A program made the translations under genes and the position numbers. From NCBI RefSeq assembly GCF_007990775.1, contig NZ_BJXB01000008.1, positions 1 to 64,000 on the forward strand: a DNA stretch of 64,000 nucleotides, given 5' to 3'. Positions 15,246-23,355 of this stretch are shown in pieces. The notes beneath the pieces were generated by a model. That model was not told the DNA's origin. It ran no database searches and worked only from the letters and a program-made list of their open reading frames with translations. The stretch comes from Deinococcus cellulosilyticus NBRC 106333 = KACC 11606 (GTDB lineage Bacteria; Deinococcota; Deinococci; Deinococcales; Deinococcaceae). Position 1 is the stretch's first letter. Each line of letters opens with the position of its first letter.

Positions 15246-15802
15246 CCGACAGCAAAATCCACATCCTCACCTGTGCTTTGAAGCTCTTTCTGGAAAAAGG
15301 CTACGATAGGGCCACCATGATGGATCTGGTGCGGGCCACCGGGCTTTCCAAGGGCGCTTTTTACCATTACTTCAAGAACAAAGAGGAGCTGTATCAGGCC
15401 ACCATCGAGCATTACTTCCTGAGGTTCTTCCAGACCGAAGCAAACCTGCCAGAGGATCTGGATGCTTTTTTAGAGATGCTGTGGCAAAGCTATGTGAACA
15501 TGCTGCTGGAACTGCAAAAGGAAATCCCAGACCTGAGTGCCTACTACCGTTTTCTGTTTGCAGTGCTGCCCAGAATCCGTCCTGAACTGGTGGCTTACCA
15601 CCAGCAGGTTCGGGAGGTCCTGATCCAGAATCTGACAGGGCAAGTCAGGCCATCTGCAATCTCTCCTGAACAGGCTGCGGATCACATTCTGGCCCTGATT
15701 GAGGGCACAGGCATGCTGGCTGTGGTTCGGGGCACAGCAGGTCTGGAAGAACAATTCAAAGCGTCTTTAAACAGTTACCTGGCACTGATCAGATCAAAAT
15801 AA
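15242..15802 (+). CDS. TetR/AcrR-family transcriptional regulator
   Basis: The N-terminal HTH is standard (ALKLFLEKGYDRATMMDLVRATGLSKGAFYHYFKNKEELY, 12-50 region), followed by a variable ligand-binding helical domain to residue 186. As last gene of the operon it most likely represses its own promoter through the palindrome at 14039-14060. A terminator follows at once. Confidence 0.92.
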   Translation: MTDSKIHILTCALKLFLEKGYDRATMMDLVRATGLSKGAFYHYFKNKEELYQATIEHYFLRFFQTEANLPEDLDAFLEMLWQSYVNMLLELQKEIPDLSAYYRFLFAVLPRIRPELVAYHQQVREVLIQNLTGQVRPSAISPEQAADHILALIEGTGMLAVVRGTAGLEEQFKASLNSYLALIRSK

Positions 15803-15804
15803 AA

Positions 15805-15826
15805 ACACCGGGAGTTCCGGTGCTTT
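15805..15826 (+). terminator. Terminator of the TetR operon
   Basis: CACCGG/CCGGTG stem with GAGTT loop followed by CTTT; T-run short. Confidence 0.6.
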
Positions 15827-15841
15827 CTGGGGTGTCGCTGT

Positions 15842-16594
15842 CTACTGGACGTTCCGGAAGATGCCCTGGATCATGCGGTCTTCGGTGGTCCACTTCAGGT
15901 ACTGATTCCAGCCCACCGTTTTCTGCCACCGGGTCAGAAGTTTTGTCGGGGTGGAGTTGGGTTTGAATTTGTATTGAATCCAGACCTTCTCCTGGGAAGA
16001 ATCCACTTTGAGGACTCCATGATCGATCTTCAGAGGGCTGTAGACAAAGAAACTGTGGTCTCTGTTGTCGATGGCTCTGGTGTTCACGAATGCACTGTGC
16101 AAAACCAGATTCTGTCCATTGTTGCGGATCAGAGAAGCTGGACCAAAGCTCATGGAATCGATGGCAGAGAGCACGTAGTCTTCACCATTTGACACAGCAA
16201 AGACCACCACTGCACGCTCTCCACCGAGCCCCAGGCCACCCCAGGGCAGGGTGACGATCAGGTCGGTGCGGTTGTCATTGTTGAGGTCGGTCTGGTAAGC
16301 CTCTCCAGCAAAATAGGGCAGGTGGTCCATCTTCACCGAGAGGGTGATGCCTCTGGGCATTTCCAGCAGCACTTCGGGAGATTCGTCGTAATTGTCCACG
16401 TTCTGATGGGTGTGAACCACCCTGACCCGTGAGCAGGTGAAAAGGGTCTGGGCGTCACTGGCCTGACTTCTGGCACAGGTTTCCACCGGGATGCGTTTTG
16501 CCTGAGGTGCAGGATGGTAATTCTCAATCAGGGTCTGGGCGTGGGTGCCTGCCAGTGCAGAAAAAGCAATCAAAGAGAGGGCAAGTCGTTTCAT
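15842..16594 (-). CDS. Secreted protein with FG-GAP/EF-hand-like calcium loop, unknown function
   Basis: A signal peptide (MKRLALSLIAFSALAGTHA) precedes a 230-residue mature protein. A DLNNDNRTDLIV stretch resembles the calcium loop of FG-GAP or dockerin-like repeats. The remainder is beta-rich with no enzyme motif, so I cannot assign a role. The start lies two bases after the stop of the NADAR gene, implying an operon of two genes. The two stop codons at its right and the TetR terminator separate it from the previous operon. Confidence 0.7.
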   Translation of the reverse strand: MKRLALSLIAFSALAGTHAQTLIENYHPAPQAKRIPVETCARSQASDAQTLFTCSRVRVVHTHQNVDNYDESPEVLLEMPRGITLSVKMDHLPYFAGEAYQTDLNNDNRTDLIVTLPWGGLGLGGERAVVVFAVSNGEDYVLSAIDSMSFGPASLIRNNGQNLVLHSAFVNTRAIDNRDHSFFVYSPLKIDHGVLKVDSSQEKVWIQYKFKPNSTPTKLLTRWQKTVGWNQYLKWTTEDRMIQGIFRNVQ

Positions 16595-16596
16595 CG

Positions 16597-17034
16597 TTAT
16601 TCTCTCAGCTCCTGTCTGACCTGCATGAGGAGGATGCCAAGGCGGTTTTTGCCCGTTCCATCTCCCCCATCGGCCCAGTAGGTGTCGTTGGCGGTGTGTT
16701 CAATGAGTTCTGCGTCTCCAGTTGCAAGGAGCTGTTCACGGAGGTCCTCGTGCTGGGTGAATTTGGCCCTGAGGGCTTCCAGCATGATCTGTTCTTTGAC
16801 CTCCTCCCAGTCTTTGCGCAGAGGTTTTTTGCGGTCGCGTCCGGCCTCGGCGACTTTCATGGGGCTTTCGATCAGGCGAAGTTGTTCTTCAAATTCGGTT
16901 CCAGCGAACTTCTGGGCCTGGAAATAGTGTTCGGTGGTGCGCCAGCTTTTGCCTTTTAAAAAGACGCGGTGGGCACTGAAGTTGCTCATGTACCCGTAAG
17001 CGTCCTGTTGTCGATAAAACAGAATCTTTTCCAT
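16597..17034 (-). CDS. NADAR-family protein (YbiA-like N-glycosidase)
   Basis: The 145-residue protein matches the NADAR/YbiA fold: FYRQQDAYGYMSNF near the N-terminus, TTEHYFQAQKF in the centre and WADGGDGTGKNRLGILLM at the end. Family members hydrolyse N-glycosidic bonds in riboflavin intermediates or ADP-ribosylated bases. The ATG at 17034 has GGAGG upstream, so 15 residues of the longer frame are excluded. It heads a short operon and is one of several NAD/ADP-ribose-related genes in this window. Confidence 0.87.
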   Translation of the reverse strand: MEKILFYRQQDAYGYMSNFSAHRVFLKGKSWRTTEHYFQAQKFAGTEFEEQLRLIESPMKVAEAGRDRKKPLRKDWEEVKEQIMLEALRAKFTQHEDLREQLLATGDAELIEHTANDTYWADGGDGTGKNRLGILLMQVRQELRE

Positions 17035-17113
17035 CGGTCCTCCAGCATCCAGCTTAGGGTGTGGGTTTAAAGCTGCCATACGTATCCTGGCCTACGCGGT
17101 TTTGATCCTGCTG

Positions 17114-17142
17114 TTGACAACTGACCAGCAGTCATTTAATAT
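17114..17142 (+). promoter_or_regulatory. Strong promoter of the short-chain dehydrogenase gene
   Basis: TTGACA (17114-17119), 17-bp spacer, TAATAT (17137-17142). Confidence 0.85.
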
Positions 17143-17156
17143 ATGACCATCAGTCA
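17122..17156 (+). promoter_or_regulatory. Double TetR-like operator around the -10 box
   Basis: TGACCAGCAGTCA (17122-17134) and TGACCATCAGTCA (17144-17156) are near-identical imperfect palindromes 22 bp apart, flanking the -10. No regulator gene is adjacent, so a remote TetR-type protein is inferred. Confidence 0.65.
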
Positions 17157-17232
17157 GTTATTACTGACTTCCGGCATCCAGAACAAGAATTTTCATACCT
17201 CAGGGGATCAACCCCTGCAAAGGAGCACAACC

Positions 17233-18027
17233 ATGACCACCCTCAGATCCACCGCACTGATCACTGGCGCTTCCGGCGGCCTTGGACTTGACCTTGCAGA
17301 ACTGCTGGCAAAAGACGGCAACAACCTGATTCTGGTGGCCCGCAGTGCCAGCAAACTGGAACAGGCCGCCAGAGACCTCTCCAAAAAGCATGGAATCAAA
17401 GTGGAAACCATCTCCCAGGACCTCTCCAGAATTGGGGCAGGCCAGGAACTGGTGAACACCCTCAAAGCAAAAGGACTGCAGGTGGACATTCTGGTCAACA
17501 ACGCCGGATTTGCCTCTTACGGCCGCTTTGTGGATCTCCCTCTCAGTGAGCAGCTCAACATGATGGACCTCAACATGCGCACCCTGGTGGAACTCACGGG
17601 CCTCCTGACCCCTGACATGGTGAAACGTGGGAAAGGCAAGGTGCTCAACATCGCCTCTACTGCAGCGTTTCTCCCTGGTCCCCTGATGGCGATCTATTAC
17701 GCCACCAAAGCTTTCGTGCTGTCTTTCGGAGAGGCCATCGCCAATGAACTTGAGGGCACCGGAGTCACGGTGACGACCCTCTGCCCTGGTGCCTTTGCCA
17801 GCGGATTTCAGGCCAGAGCAGCAATGGAAGACTCCCGACTGGTTCAGGGCAAGAAACTCCCCACCTCCATGGAGGTCGCAGAATTCGGGTACGCTGCCAT
17901 GCAGAAAGGTGAACCTGTGGCCATTCAGGGCATGGGCAACTACCTGACCGCTCAGGCTCCGCGTTTCCTGCCCCGCAAGATGGTCACCCGCATGGTGAGG
18001 AGTGCTCAGGAACGCAACCCCGCCTGA
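17233..18027 (+). CDS. Short-chain dehydrogenase/reductase (classical SDR)
   Basis: The 264-residue NAD(P)-dependent oxidoreductase has the Rossmann motif TGASGGLGLD (11-20), NNAG (around 88) and the YxxxK catalytic pair in YYATKAF with the upstream Ser in IAST. Substrate unknown; it resembles the YqjQ/DltE group. AAGGAG precedes the ATG at 17233. It is monocistronic, driven by a near-consensus promoter with two palindromic operators, so it is probably tightly repressed and inducible. Confidence 0.92.
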   Translation: MTTLRSTALITGASGGLGLDLAELLAKDGNNLILVARSASKLEQAARDLSKKHGIKVETISQDLSRIGAGQELVNTLKAKGLQVDILVNNAGFASYGRFVDLPLSEQLNMMDLNMRTLVELTGLLTPDMVKRGKGKVLNIASTAAFLPGPLMAIYYATKAFVLSFGEAIANELEGTGVTVTTLCPGAFASGFQARAAMEDSRLVQGKKLPTSMEVAEFGYAAMQKGEPVAIQGMGNYLTAQAPRFLPRKMVTRMVRSAQERNPA

Positions 18028-18043
18028 TTTGCTCATGAACAAT

Positions 18044-18077
18044 GGCCTCCCAGAATAACCCTGAGAGGCCTCTTTTG
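18044..18077 (+). terminator. Terminator between convergent SDR and nadV
   Basis: GGCCTC/GAGGCC stem followed by TCTTTTGATC. The loop is long (15 nt). Confidence 0.55.
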
Positions 18078-18094
18078 ATCAATCCTGATGGATT

Positions 18095-19468
18095 TTACCT
18101 TTTGCGAATGTCCTCCAGCGACTCGTCGATCAGGAGGTCCCCGTTGCGGTACACCACCCTGAGCAGGCTGTCTTCGCTGTACCTGCCAAATTCCTTGCCC
18201 TGCAGGGTCTCAAATTTGCCGTCTCGCTTCACCAGATCAAGGATGCCGTCTTTGGAGCGTTTGCCCGGATCGGTCACGGGGTCCTTGTAAATGGGCTGGT
18301 ACTCGCCGCCAATGATGCCTGCACTGGCTTTGTAGGCAAATTTCAGGGTGTCGCGGTTGACCATCTGGAGGAGCGCTCCGCCCATCCCGAAAGCCACGTT
18401 GGTGGCACTGTAGCCCTCACCCAGCAGGACCGCAAGGATTTCCCGGATGCTGTCTTCGTTGATGCCGTCCCCCTGAATCACCCTTACAGCGTTGAGCACC
18501 TTGAACCCTTTGCTGTTGATGGTGTGTCCGAACTTGGCATCCAGTGCACGCACGGTCATGCGGACCATTGCTGCAGGATCACCGGAATCCGGGCGGATCA
18601 CCACGGTGGCTCCGCTTTCCAGGATTTCATCCCGCAGGGTGGTGCCCCAGTGCTCATTGATGGCTTTTTTGAGGTCGTAGGAGTCACTGACAATCGCAAC
18701 TGTTTTTCCAGGCTTTGCAAACTGGGTGAGCATGTTGCGGTAGGCGTCCACCTCGTGCTCTTTGCCCCAGCTGGTGATGCTGGAGTGCTCGGCAGCCGGG
18801 ATGCTGTACCCGGGCATGGGGGTGTTGTAGAACCTGCGTCCGTACATCAGGGCCTGAACGGTGTCCGTGCCCATGAAGTTGGTCAGGTGGGCCAGACCGC
18901 CGATGCCTGCACTTTCCTGACTGCTCACCCCTCTGGAACCAAAGTCGTGCAGTTTGAAAGCAATTTCAGCTTCGGGATCATCACTGCTCTTTTCCAGCGC
19001 TTCGCGGATGATTCCCTTGAGGTAATGGGACTGCGTGGCCACCGTGGTGGGGTACCAGACCCGCATGAGGAGCGTTTCAAACCAGCTGACCAGCCAGTAG
19101 CACTCGGGGTCGGTGTTGACCACACTCATCAGCACATTGTGGGTGGGGACGATGCTGCCTTCGGGCACCGCACGCACTTCCAGGGGAAGCTTTCCGTCGT
19201 GCTGCTCCACAATGTGCATCCAGCCCGCATGATTGAAAGGCTCTCCGTGGGCTTCAAGCATTTCTTTTGCCTCCTGAACCATTTCACGGGTGATGCGGAT
19301 GGAGAGGTAGCGTTTCAGCAGGTACTGCAGTCCAAAAAAGCGGGTGTAAGGGTACTTGCCCCCACGGGATTCCAGGTAGGAGTGGATGTACTGGGTGTGG
19401 GGTGGGTACTGCAGGTAATGGCTGGCTTTGTAGGAATCCGTGTCAATGATGATGTTTTCGGTGATCAT
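18095..19468 (-). CDS. nadV: Nicotinamide phosphoribosyltransferase
   Basis: Converts nicotinamide and PRPP to NMN, the first step of the short NAD+ salvage route completed by NadM (27018-28043). The 457-residue length matches bacterial NadV/NAMPT. Visible motifs are HDFGSRGVSS (174-183), SIPAAEHSS with the likely catalytic His228, VSDSYD (260-265) and the PRPP-binding IRPDSGDP (291-298). AAAGGAGG lies six bases before the ATG. Monocistronic; nadM lies about 8 kb away on the same strand. Confidence 0.96.
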   Translation of the reverse strand: MITENIIIDTDSYKASHYLQYPPHTQYIHSYLESRGGKYPYTRFFGLQYLLKRYLSIRITREMVQEAKEMLEAHGEPFNHAGWMHIVEQHDGKLPLEVRAVPEGSIVPTHNVLMSVVNTDPECYWLVSWFETLLMRVWYPTTVATQSHYLKGIIREALEKSSDDPEAEIAFKLHDFGSRGVSSQESAGIGGLAHLTNFMGTDTVQALMYGRRFYNTPMPGYSIPAAEHSSITSWGKEHEVDAYRNMLTQFAKPGKTVAIVSDSYDLKKAINEHWGTTLRDEILESGATVVIRPDSGDPAAMVRMTVRALDAKFGHTINSKGFKVLNAVRVIQGDGINEDSIREILAVLLGEGYSATNVAFGMGGALLQMVNRDTLKFAYKASAGIIGGEYQPIYKDPVTDPGKRSKDGILDLVKRDGKFETLQGKEFGRYSEDSLLRVVYRNGDLLIDESLEDIRKR

Positions 19469-19595
19469 GATGGCCTCCTTTGAAGGCGTCCTGCGTCTTT
19501 CTTGTTCTCATAATCCAATTTCTAATTATGAGTTTGGTGAGCTGATGATCAGAAAGGCTTTGGAAGGGGAGATTTGATCCTGCCACAGGAAGGTT

Positions 19596-19768
19596 GCCGA
19601 GAGCCGAGGGCCCAGGGCCGAGAGCAAAAGGCATCCCCTCTTCAGCGGTCAGCAAGCCATCTCCCCTGAAGACTGCAATGGGGAACAGCAACCCATCAGC
19701 ACCTGACATCCAGCAAAGCTTGAGCTCCAGCATTTTATGCCCTCGGCTCTCGGCTCTGGGTCCTCGGC
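19596..19768. repeat. Heptad inverted-repeat element, GCCGAGA type (B3)
   Basis: Left arm 19596-19625 and inverted right arm 19739-19768 (CCTCGGCTCTCGGCTCTGGG and more). The interior also contains a stray CAGCGGTCAGC unit of the other type. It fills the 331-bp gap between nadV and the BTAD regulator. Confidence 0.8.
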
Positions 19769-19799
19769 CTTCTGCTTTCTCCGCTATCATCAAAAGAAG

Positions 19800-22700
19800 A
19801 TGACATTCGACCTGCAGATGCTCGGGTATCCGCACTTTCGAGGGCTCAGACTGCCCCCGCACAAACCCGTGGCTCTTCTGATGCATCTGGCCTGCAGGCA
19901 GGGATGGGTGTCCAGAGAGGAACTGTCCACGCTCTTCTGGCCGGACACGGAAACAGGTCAGGCCCGACACAACCTGCGCATTTTGCTGCACCGCCTGAAG
20001 CAGCTTTCCTGGCTGGAAGGGCTGGAACAGGACGCCCAGCATCTGCGGTGGGAGGTGAGCACCGACCTGCAGGCGTTTTTGCAGGCGTTCCAGCGGTCCG
20101 ACTGGGAGGAAGCCACCCGGCTTCATGCCTCTCCCCTGCTGGAGGGATTCCTGCTGGATGAGGTGCCTGGAATGGCCGCCTGGCTGGAAGTGGAGCGGGA
20201 GAGGCTCAGCAACCTGTGGCAGGAGGCAGCTGCCCAGCATGCCCGTGAACTTTCCCGGCAAGGTCAGCCTGCAGAAGCAGCACAGGTCCTGAAAAAGGTC
20301 CTGGAGCAGCATCCTCTGCAAGAAGACCTGTTTCGCATTTATCTGGAATGCACCTATCTGGCTGGAAAACGCAGCGAAGCCCTGCTGGCCTTTGAGGTTT
20401 TTGAGAAACAATTGCTGCAGGAGATGCAGCTTGCACCGCTGGAAAGCACCCTGCACCTGATTGACTTGATCCGCAAAGCAGAACCTCTGAATCAGACCGT
20501 TTCAGAGCAGAAGGTGTCCGCAGGAGTTGCTCCTGACATTCCCCTCAGTGTGCAGCGTCCTCCGCGCCTGATTGGTCGAACCAGGGACAGTGTGCTTTTG
20601 TTGCGCAGCCAGACCCCGATCACCCTGGTTTCTGGTGAGGCTGGAGTGGGCAAAACCAGACTCCTGCAGGAGCACTTTCCAGAAGAGGCAGGAGGGCTTT
20701 CTGCTGCGCGCTGGCTGCGGTGTCGGGAAGGGCTGCAACATCTGGAGTACTTTCCTGTGCTGGACCACCTGCGTTCGGTTCAGTTTCAGGATCTGGGACC
20801 CTACCAGTCGGACCTTGCCCGCCTGATGCCAGAACGGTCCAACCTTCCGGCTCCACCTGCAGATCCCCAGACCGTGAAGCCCAGATTGCTGGAAGCCCTG
20901 AAGCGGGCCTTGCAGCAGCATCCTGGACCCCTGATTTTTGATGACCTGCAGTGGGCAGATGGGGCCACCCTGGAACTCATCACCTATCTGGGGCAGACCG
21001 GAGGACCTAAATTGCTGGGGACATATCGCAAAGATGAGGTGGGACCCCAGTTGCAGCAGGCCCTGGACAGCTGGAGCAGTGCAGGTCTGCTGACCCGCAT
21101 TGACCTGGACCCTCTGGACCTGCAGGAGATGCAGCACCTGATGGCAGACCTGACTGGCGAAAGCCTGGGGCCTCCTGTGTTCAGCCGCTGGTTGCACAGG
21201 CACTCTGGCGGGAACCTCTTTTTTGCCCTGGAAACCCTGAGGACCCTTTTTGAAACCCGGGTTCTGCGCATTGAAGACCAGCAGTGGCGCACCGATCTGG
21301 ATGATTTCACCCGGGATTACTCGGAAATTCAGGTGCCCGGACGGGTCAACGACCTGGTGAACAGACGCCTGAATCGCCTGTCTGAAGGGGCACGCAAAGT
21401 GGCCCAGGCCGCCAGTGTGATTGGGACCGATTTCATCCCACACCTGCTGTCCAGAGCCCTGAACATGACCGAATGGGAGATCCTGGATCATCTGGAAGCC
21501 ACCGAGGAGGCCGGGCTCACCTCACAGGACAATTTCACCCATGACCTGATCCGGCAGAGCCTGTACCAGGCCCTGTCTGGAAACCGCAGAAAAATGCTGC
21601 ATGCTGCCATTGCCAGAGCCATGTCCAGTCCGACCCTCTCAGAAACCTTTGAACCCCTGCAGATGGCAGAACACTGGAAGAAAGCAGAGCACTGGGAACA
21701 GGCCTGGACCCTGGAACTCAGAGAGGCCGAAAAACAACTGGAACGTGGCCTGCTGCATTCCGGGATGGCCCTGCTGAACCACCTGATCCGGGACCTCCCG
21801 GAGAAGCATCCCCTCAGGCTGGAGGCCCTGGTGCTTGCTGGAACCTCTCTGCACCTGCTGAACATCGAGCAAGCGGACCGTCATCTGGCAGAGGTGCTGC
21901 AGGTGGCAAACCTTCCACTCGAACTGAAGCTCCGGGCGTCCATTGCACAGGTGGACAACGCGGTGTACCACGGGGACATGACCCTGGCTGGACAGCGTCT
22001 GGAACAGGCCACAAAGCTGATTCAGGCAGAGACCCCTGCGGCCCTGAGGCTTCGTCTGCATCACGCCCATCTGGAGGTGTTGCTTCGCAGCGGTCAATTC
22101 GCCAGAACCGATGAACTTCTGCAGAAGATTCATCAGATGCAGGGTCTGAACACCATCACCCGCAGTTATGAGGCGCAGTTGCGCTATTACCAGGGACGCT
22201 ATCGGGAAGCCGCACAGATTTTTGAAAGCATGCGCGAGCAGGACCCCCTGTGTGTGCACCACCTGACCCTGGAAAACGACCTGGGTGTGATTCGCTGGAT
22301 GCTGGGGGAACTGCACGAGGCCGAACAGGAACTTGAACAGAGCCTGCAACACTGGGCAGGATCGCCCCATGTGGAAAGCCTCAGCCTGATGCACCTGGGG
22401 TTTGTGAGGCTGTCTCAGGGAAGGTTCACAGATGCCCTGAATTGCATTGAAAAAGCCCGGGTCGCCTGCACCCTGCTGGGCAGCCTGACCTTTGAAGCAG
22501 ACATCGAACAGAGGCTGGGCGTCATCTACAGCCATGCTGGTCGTTTTGCAGAGGCCAGAACCCACCTGGAGCGCTCTTTGCACCTCCTCAAGCAGGTTGG
22601 AGATCCCTACCGCACCTCTGTCACCAGCAGCCTTTTGTGCCACATGCTGGTGATGCTTGGATGCCTTGAAGAGGCCCAGGTCCAGATGAATTTCACCCAG

Positions 22701-23054
22701 GAACTGCTGCAACGCCATCCCAGTCCTCTGGGAGAGATGTTCCTGACCCAGGCTTCAGCACAGTTGGACCTGGCCCTGCAGAAGCCCGAAAAGGCCCTGC
22801 AGAAACTGAGGACCGTGGAAGCCTTTGCCCGGTCTGTTCCCTTTCCTGAACTTCTGGCCCTGAACCTGCTGTTTCAGGCTCCCCTGCTGAAGGAGGGCGG
22901 CGAGGTCCAGGCCAGGGCAGCACTGGAGCTCTCTGCTATATGTGGTTTTCGCAGACTGGAATGGCAGGCGGCACTCATGCTGAATGAACAGGAGCAGGCA
23001 AACAAAGCCCTGGCCTTTCTGAAAGACCACAGTCCGGCAGGCTGGTTCGGATGA
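19800..23054 (+). CDS. BTAD/AAA/TPR transcriptional regulator (SARP-MalT-like)
   Basis: This 1084-residue cytoplasmic regulator has a winged-helix DNA-binding region (1-80), a bacterial transcriptional activator domain of TPR-like helices (85-225), an ATPase module from residue 255 with Walker A GEAGVGKT (279-286) and Walker B LIFDDLQWAD, and a long TPR-like C-terminus (about 610-1080). Such proteins act as ATP-gated activators. The ATG at 19800 follows a TATCAT box by nine bases. The next two genes share a promoter motif and are candidate targets. Confidence 0.9.
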   Translation: MTFDLQMLGYPHFRGLRLPPHKPVALLMHLACRQGWVSREELSTLFWPDTETGQARHNLRILLHRLKQLSWLEGLEQDAQHLRWEVSTDLQAFLQAFQRSDWEEATRLHASPLLEGFLLDEVPGMAAWLEVERERLSNLWQEAAAQHARELSRQGQPAEAAQVLKKVLEQHPLQEDLFRIYLECTYLAGKRSEALLAFEVFEKQLLQEMQLAPLESTLHLIDLIRKAEPLNQTVSEQKVSAGVAPDIPLSVQRPPRLIGRTRDSVLLLRSQTPITLVSGEAGVGKTRLLQEHFPEEAGGLSAARWLRCREGLQHLEYFPVLDHLRSVQFQDLGPYQSDLARLMPERSNLPAPPADPQTVKPRLLEALKRALQQHPGPLIFDDLQWADGATLELITYLGQTGGPKLLGTYRKDEVGPQLQQALDSWSSAGLLTRIDLDPLDLQEMQHLMADLTGESLGPPVFSRWLHRHSGGNLFFALETLRTLFETRVLRIEDQQWRTDLDDFTRDYSEIQVPGRVNDLVNRRLNRLSEGARKVAQAASVIGTDFIPHLLSRALNMTEWEILDHLEATEEAGLTSQDNFTHDLIRQSLYQALSGNRRKMLHAAIARAMSSPTLSETFEPLQMAEHWKKAEHWEQAWTLELREAEKQLERGLLHSGMALLNHLIRDLPEKHPLRLEALVLAGTSLHLLNIEQADRHLAEVLQVANLPLELKLRASIAQVDNAVYHGDMTLAGQRLEQATKLIQAETPAALRLRLHHAHLEVLLRSGQFARTDELLQKIHQMQGLNTITRSYEAQLRYYQGRYREAAQIFESMREQDPLCVHHLTLENDLGVIRWMLGELHEAEQELEQSLQHWAGSPHVESLSLMHLGFVRLSQGRFTDALNCIEKARVACTLLGSLTFEADIEQRLGVIYSHAGRFAEARTHLERSLHLLKQVGDPYRTSVTSSLLCHMLVMLGCLEEAQVQMNFTQELLQRHPSPLGEMFLTQASAQLDLALQKPEKALQKLRTVEAFARSVPFPELLALNLLFQAPLLKEGGEVQARAALELSAICGFRRLEWQAALMLNEQEQANKALAFLKDHSPAGWFG

Positions 23055-23070
23055 GACGCTGCTGTAATGG
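23053..23070 (+). promoter_or_regulatory. Shared promoter motif, copy 1
   Basis: GAGACGCTGCTGTAATGG overlaps the stop codon of the BTAD gene and precedes the 61-residue gene. TGTAAT is one mismatch from the -10 consensus and no good -35 exists, as in activator-dependent promoters. Confidence 0.45.
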
Positions 23071-23091
23071 GGCAGGGAACACACTGAAGCC

Positions 23092-23277
23092 ATGGAACCC
23101 AACAAGAGACCTCCTGCACTGGAGTCCAGAGGAAGCTACATCCTGCACCTGAAGCGCCGGGGAGACATGCTGCTGTTTGTGCTGCAGAACCTGCGCACCG
23201 GAGAACGCCAGGAATTCCACAGCTGGGAAGGATTGCAGCACCACCTCGCAGACCGCATGGCTTCCGGTCTTCGCTGA
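23092..23277 (+). CDS. Small protein of 61 residues, unknown function
   Basis: The protein is basic and soluble, with a strand-rich core (YILHLKRRGDMLLFVLQNLRT) and a C-terminal helix (SWEGLQHHLADRM). It resembles small proteins that occur beside BTAD-type regulators in this lineage, from memory only. No ribosome binding site is obvious. It lies 37 bp after the regulator, and the motif GAGACGCNNNTGTAATGG precedes both it and the following lipoprotein gene, suggesting coregulation. Confidence 0.62.
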   Translation: MEPNKRPPALESRGSYILHLKRRGDMLLFVLQNLRTGERQEFHSWEGLQHHLADRMASGLR

Positions 23278-23299
23278 CCCTGCTGGCCCCATCTGCCAT

Positions 23300-23327
23300 G
23301 AGACGCCCATGTAATGGCCTGAGACGC
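23300..23327 (+). promoter_or_regulatory. Shared promoter motif, copy 2
   Basis: GAGACGCCCATGTAATGG (23300-23317) matches copy 1 outside the three variable bases. A further GAGACGC follows at 23321-23327, 21 bp (two helical turns) after the first. Confidence 0.45.
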
Positions 23328-23355
23328 ACACTCAGGACAGGATGGAGGAAAACCC

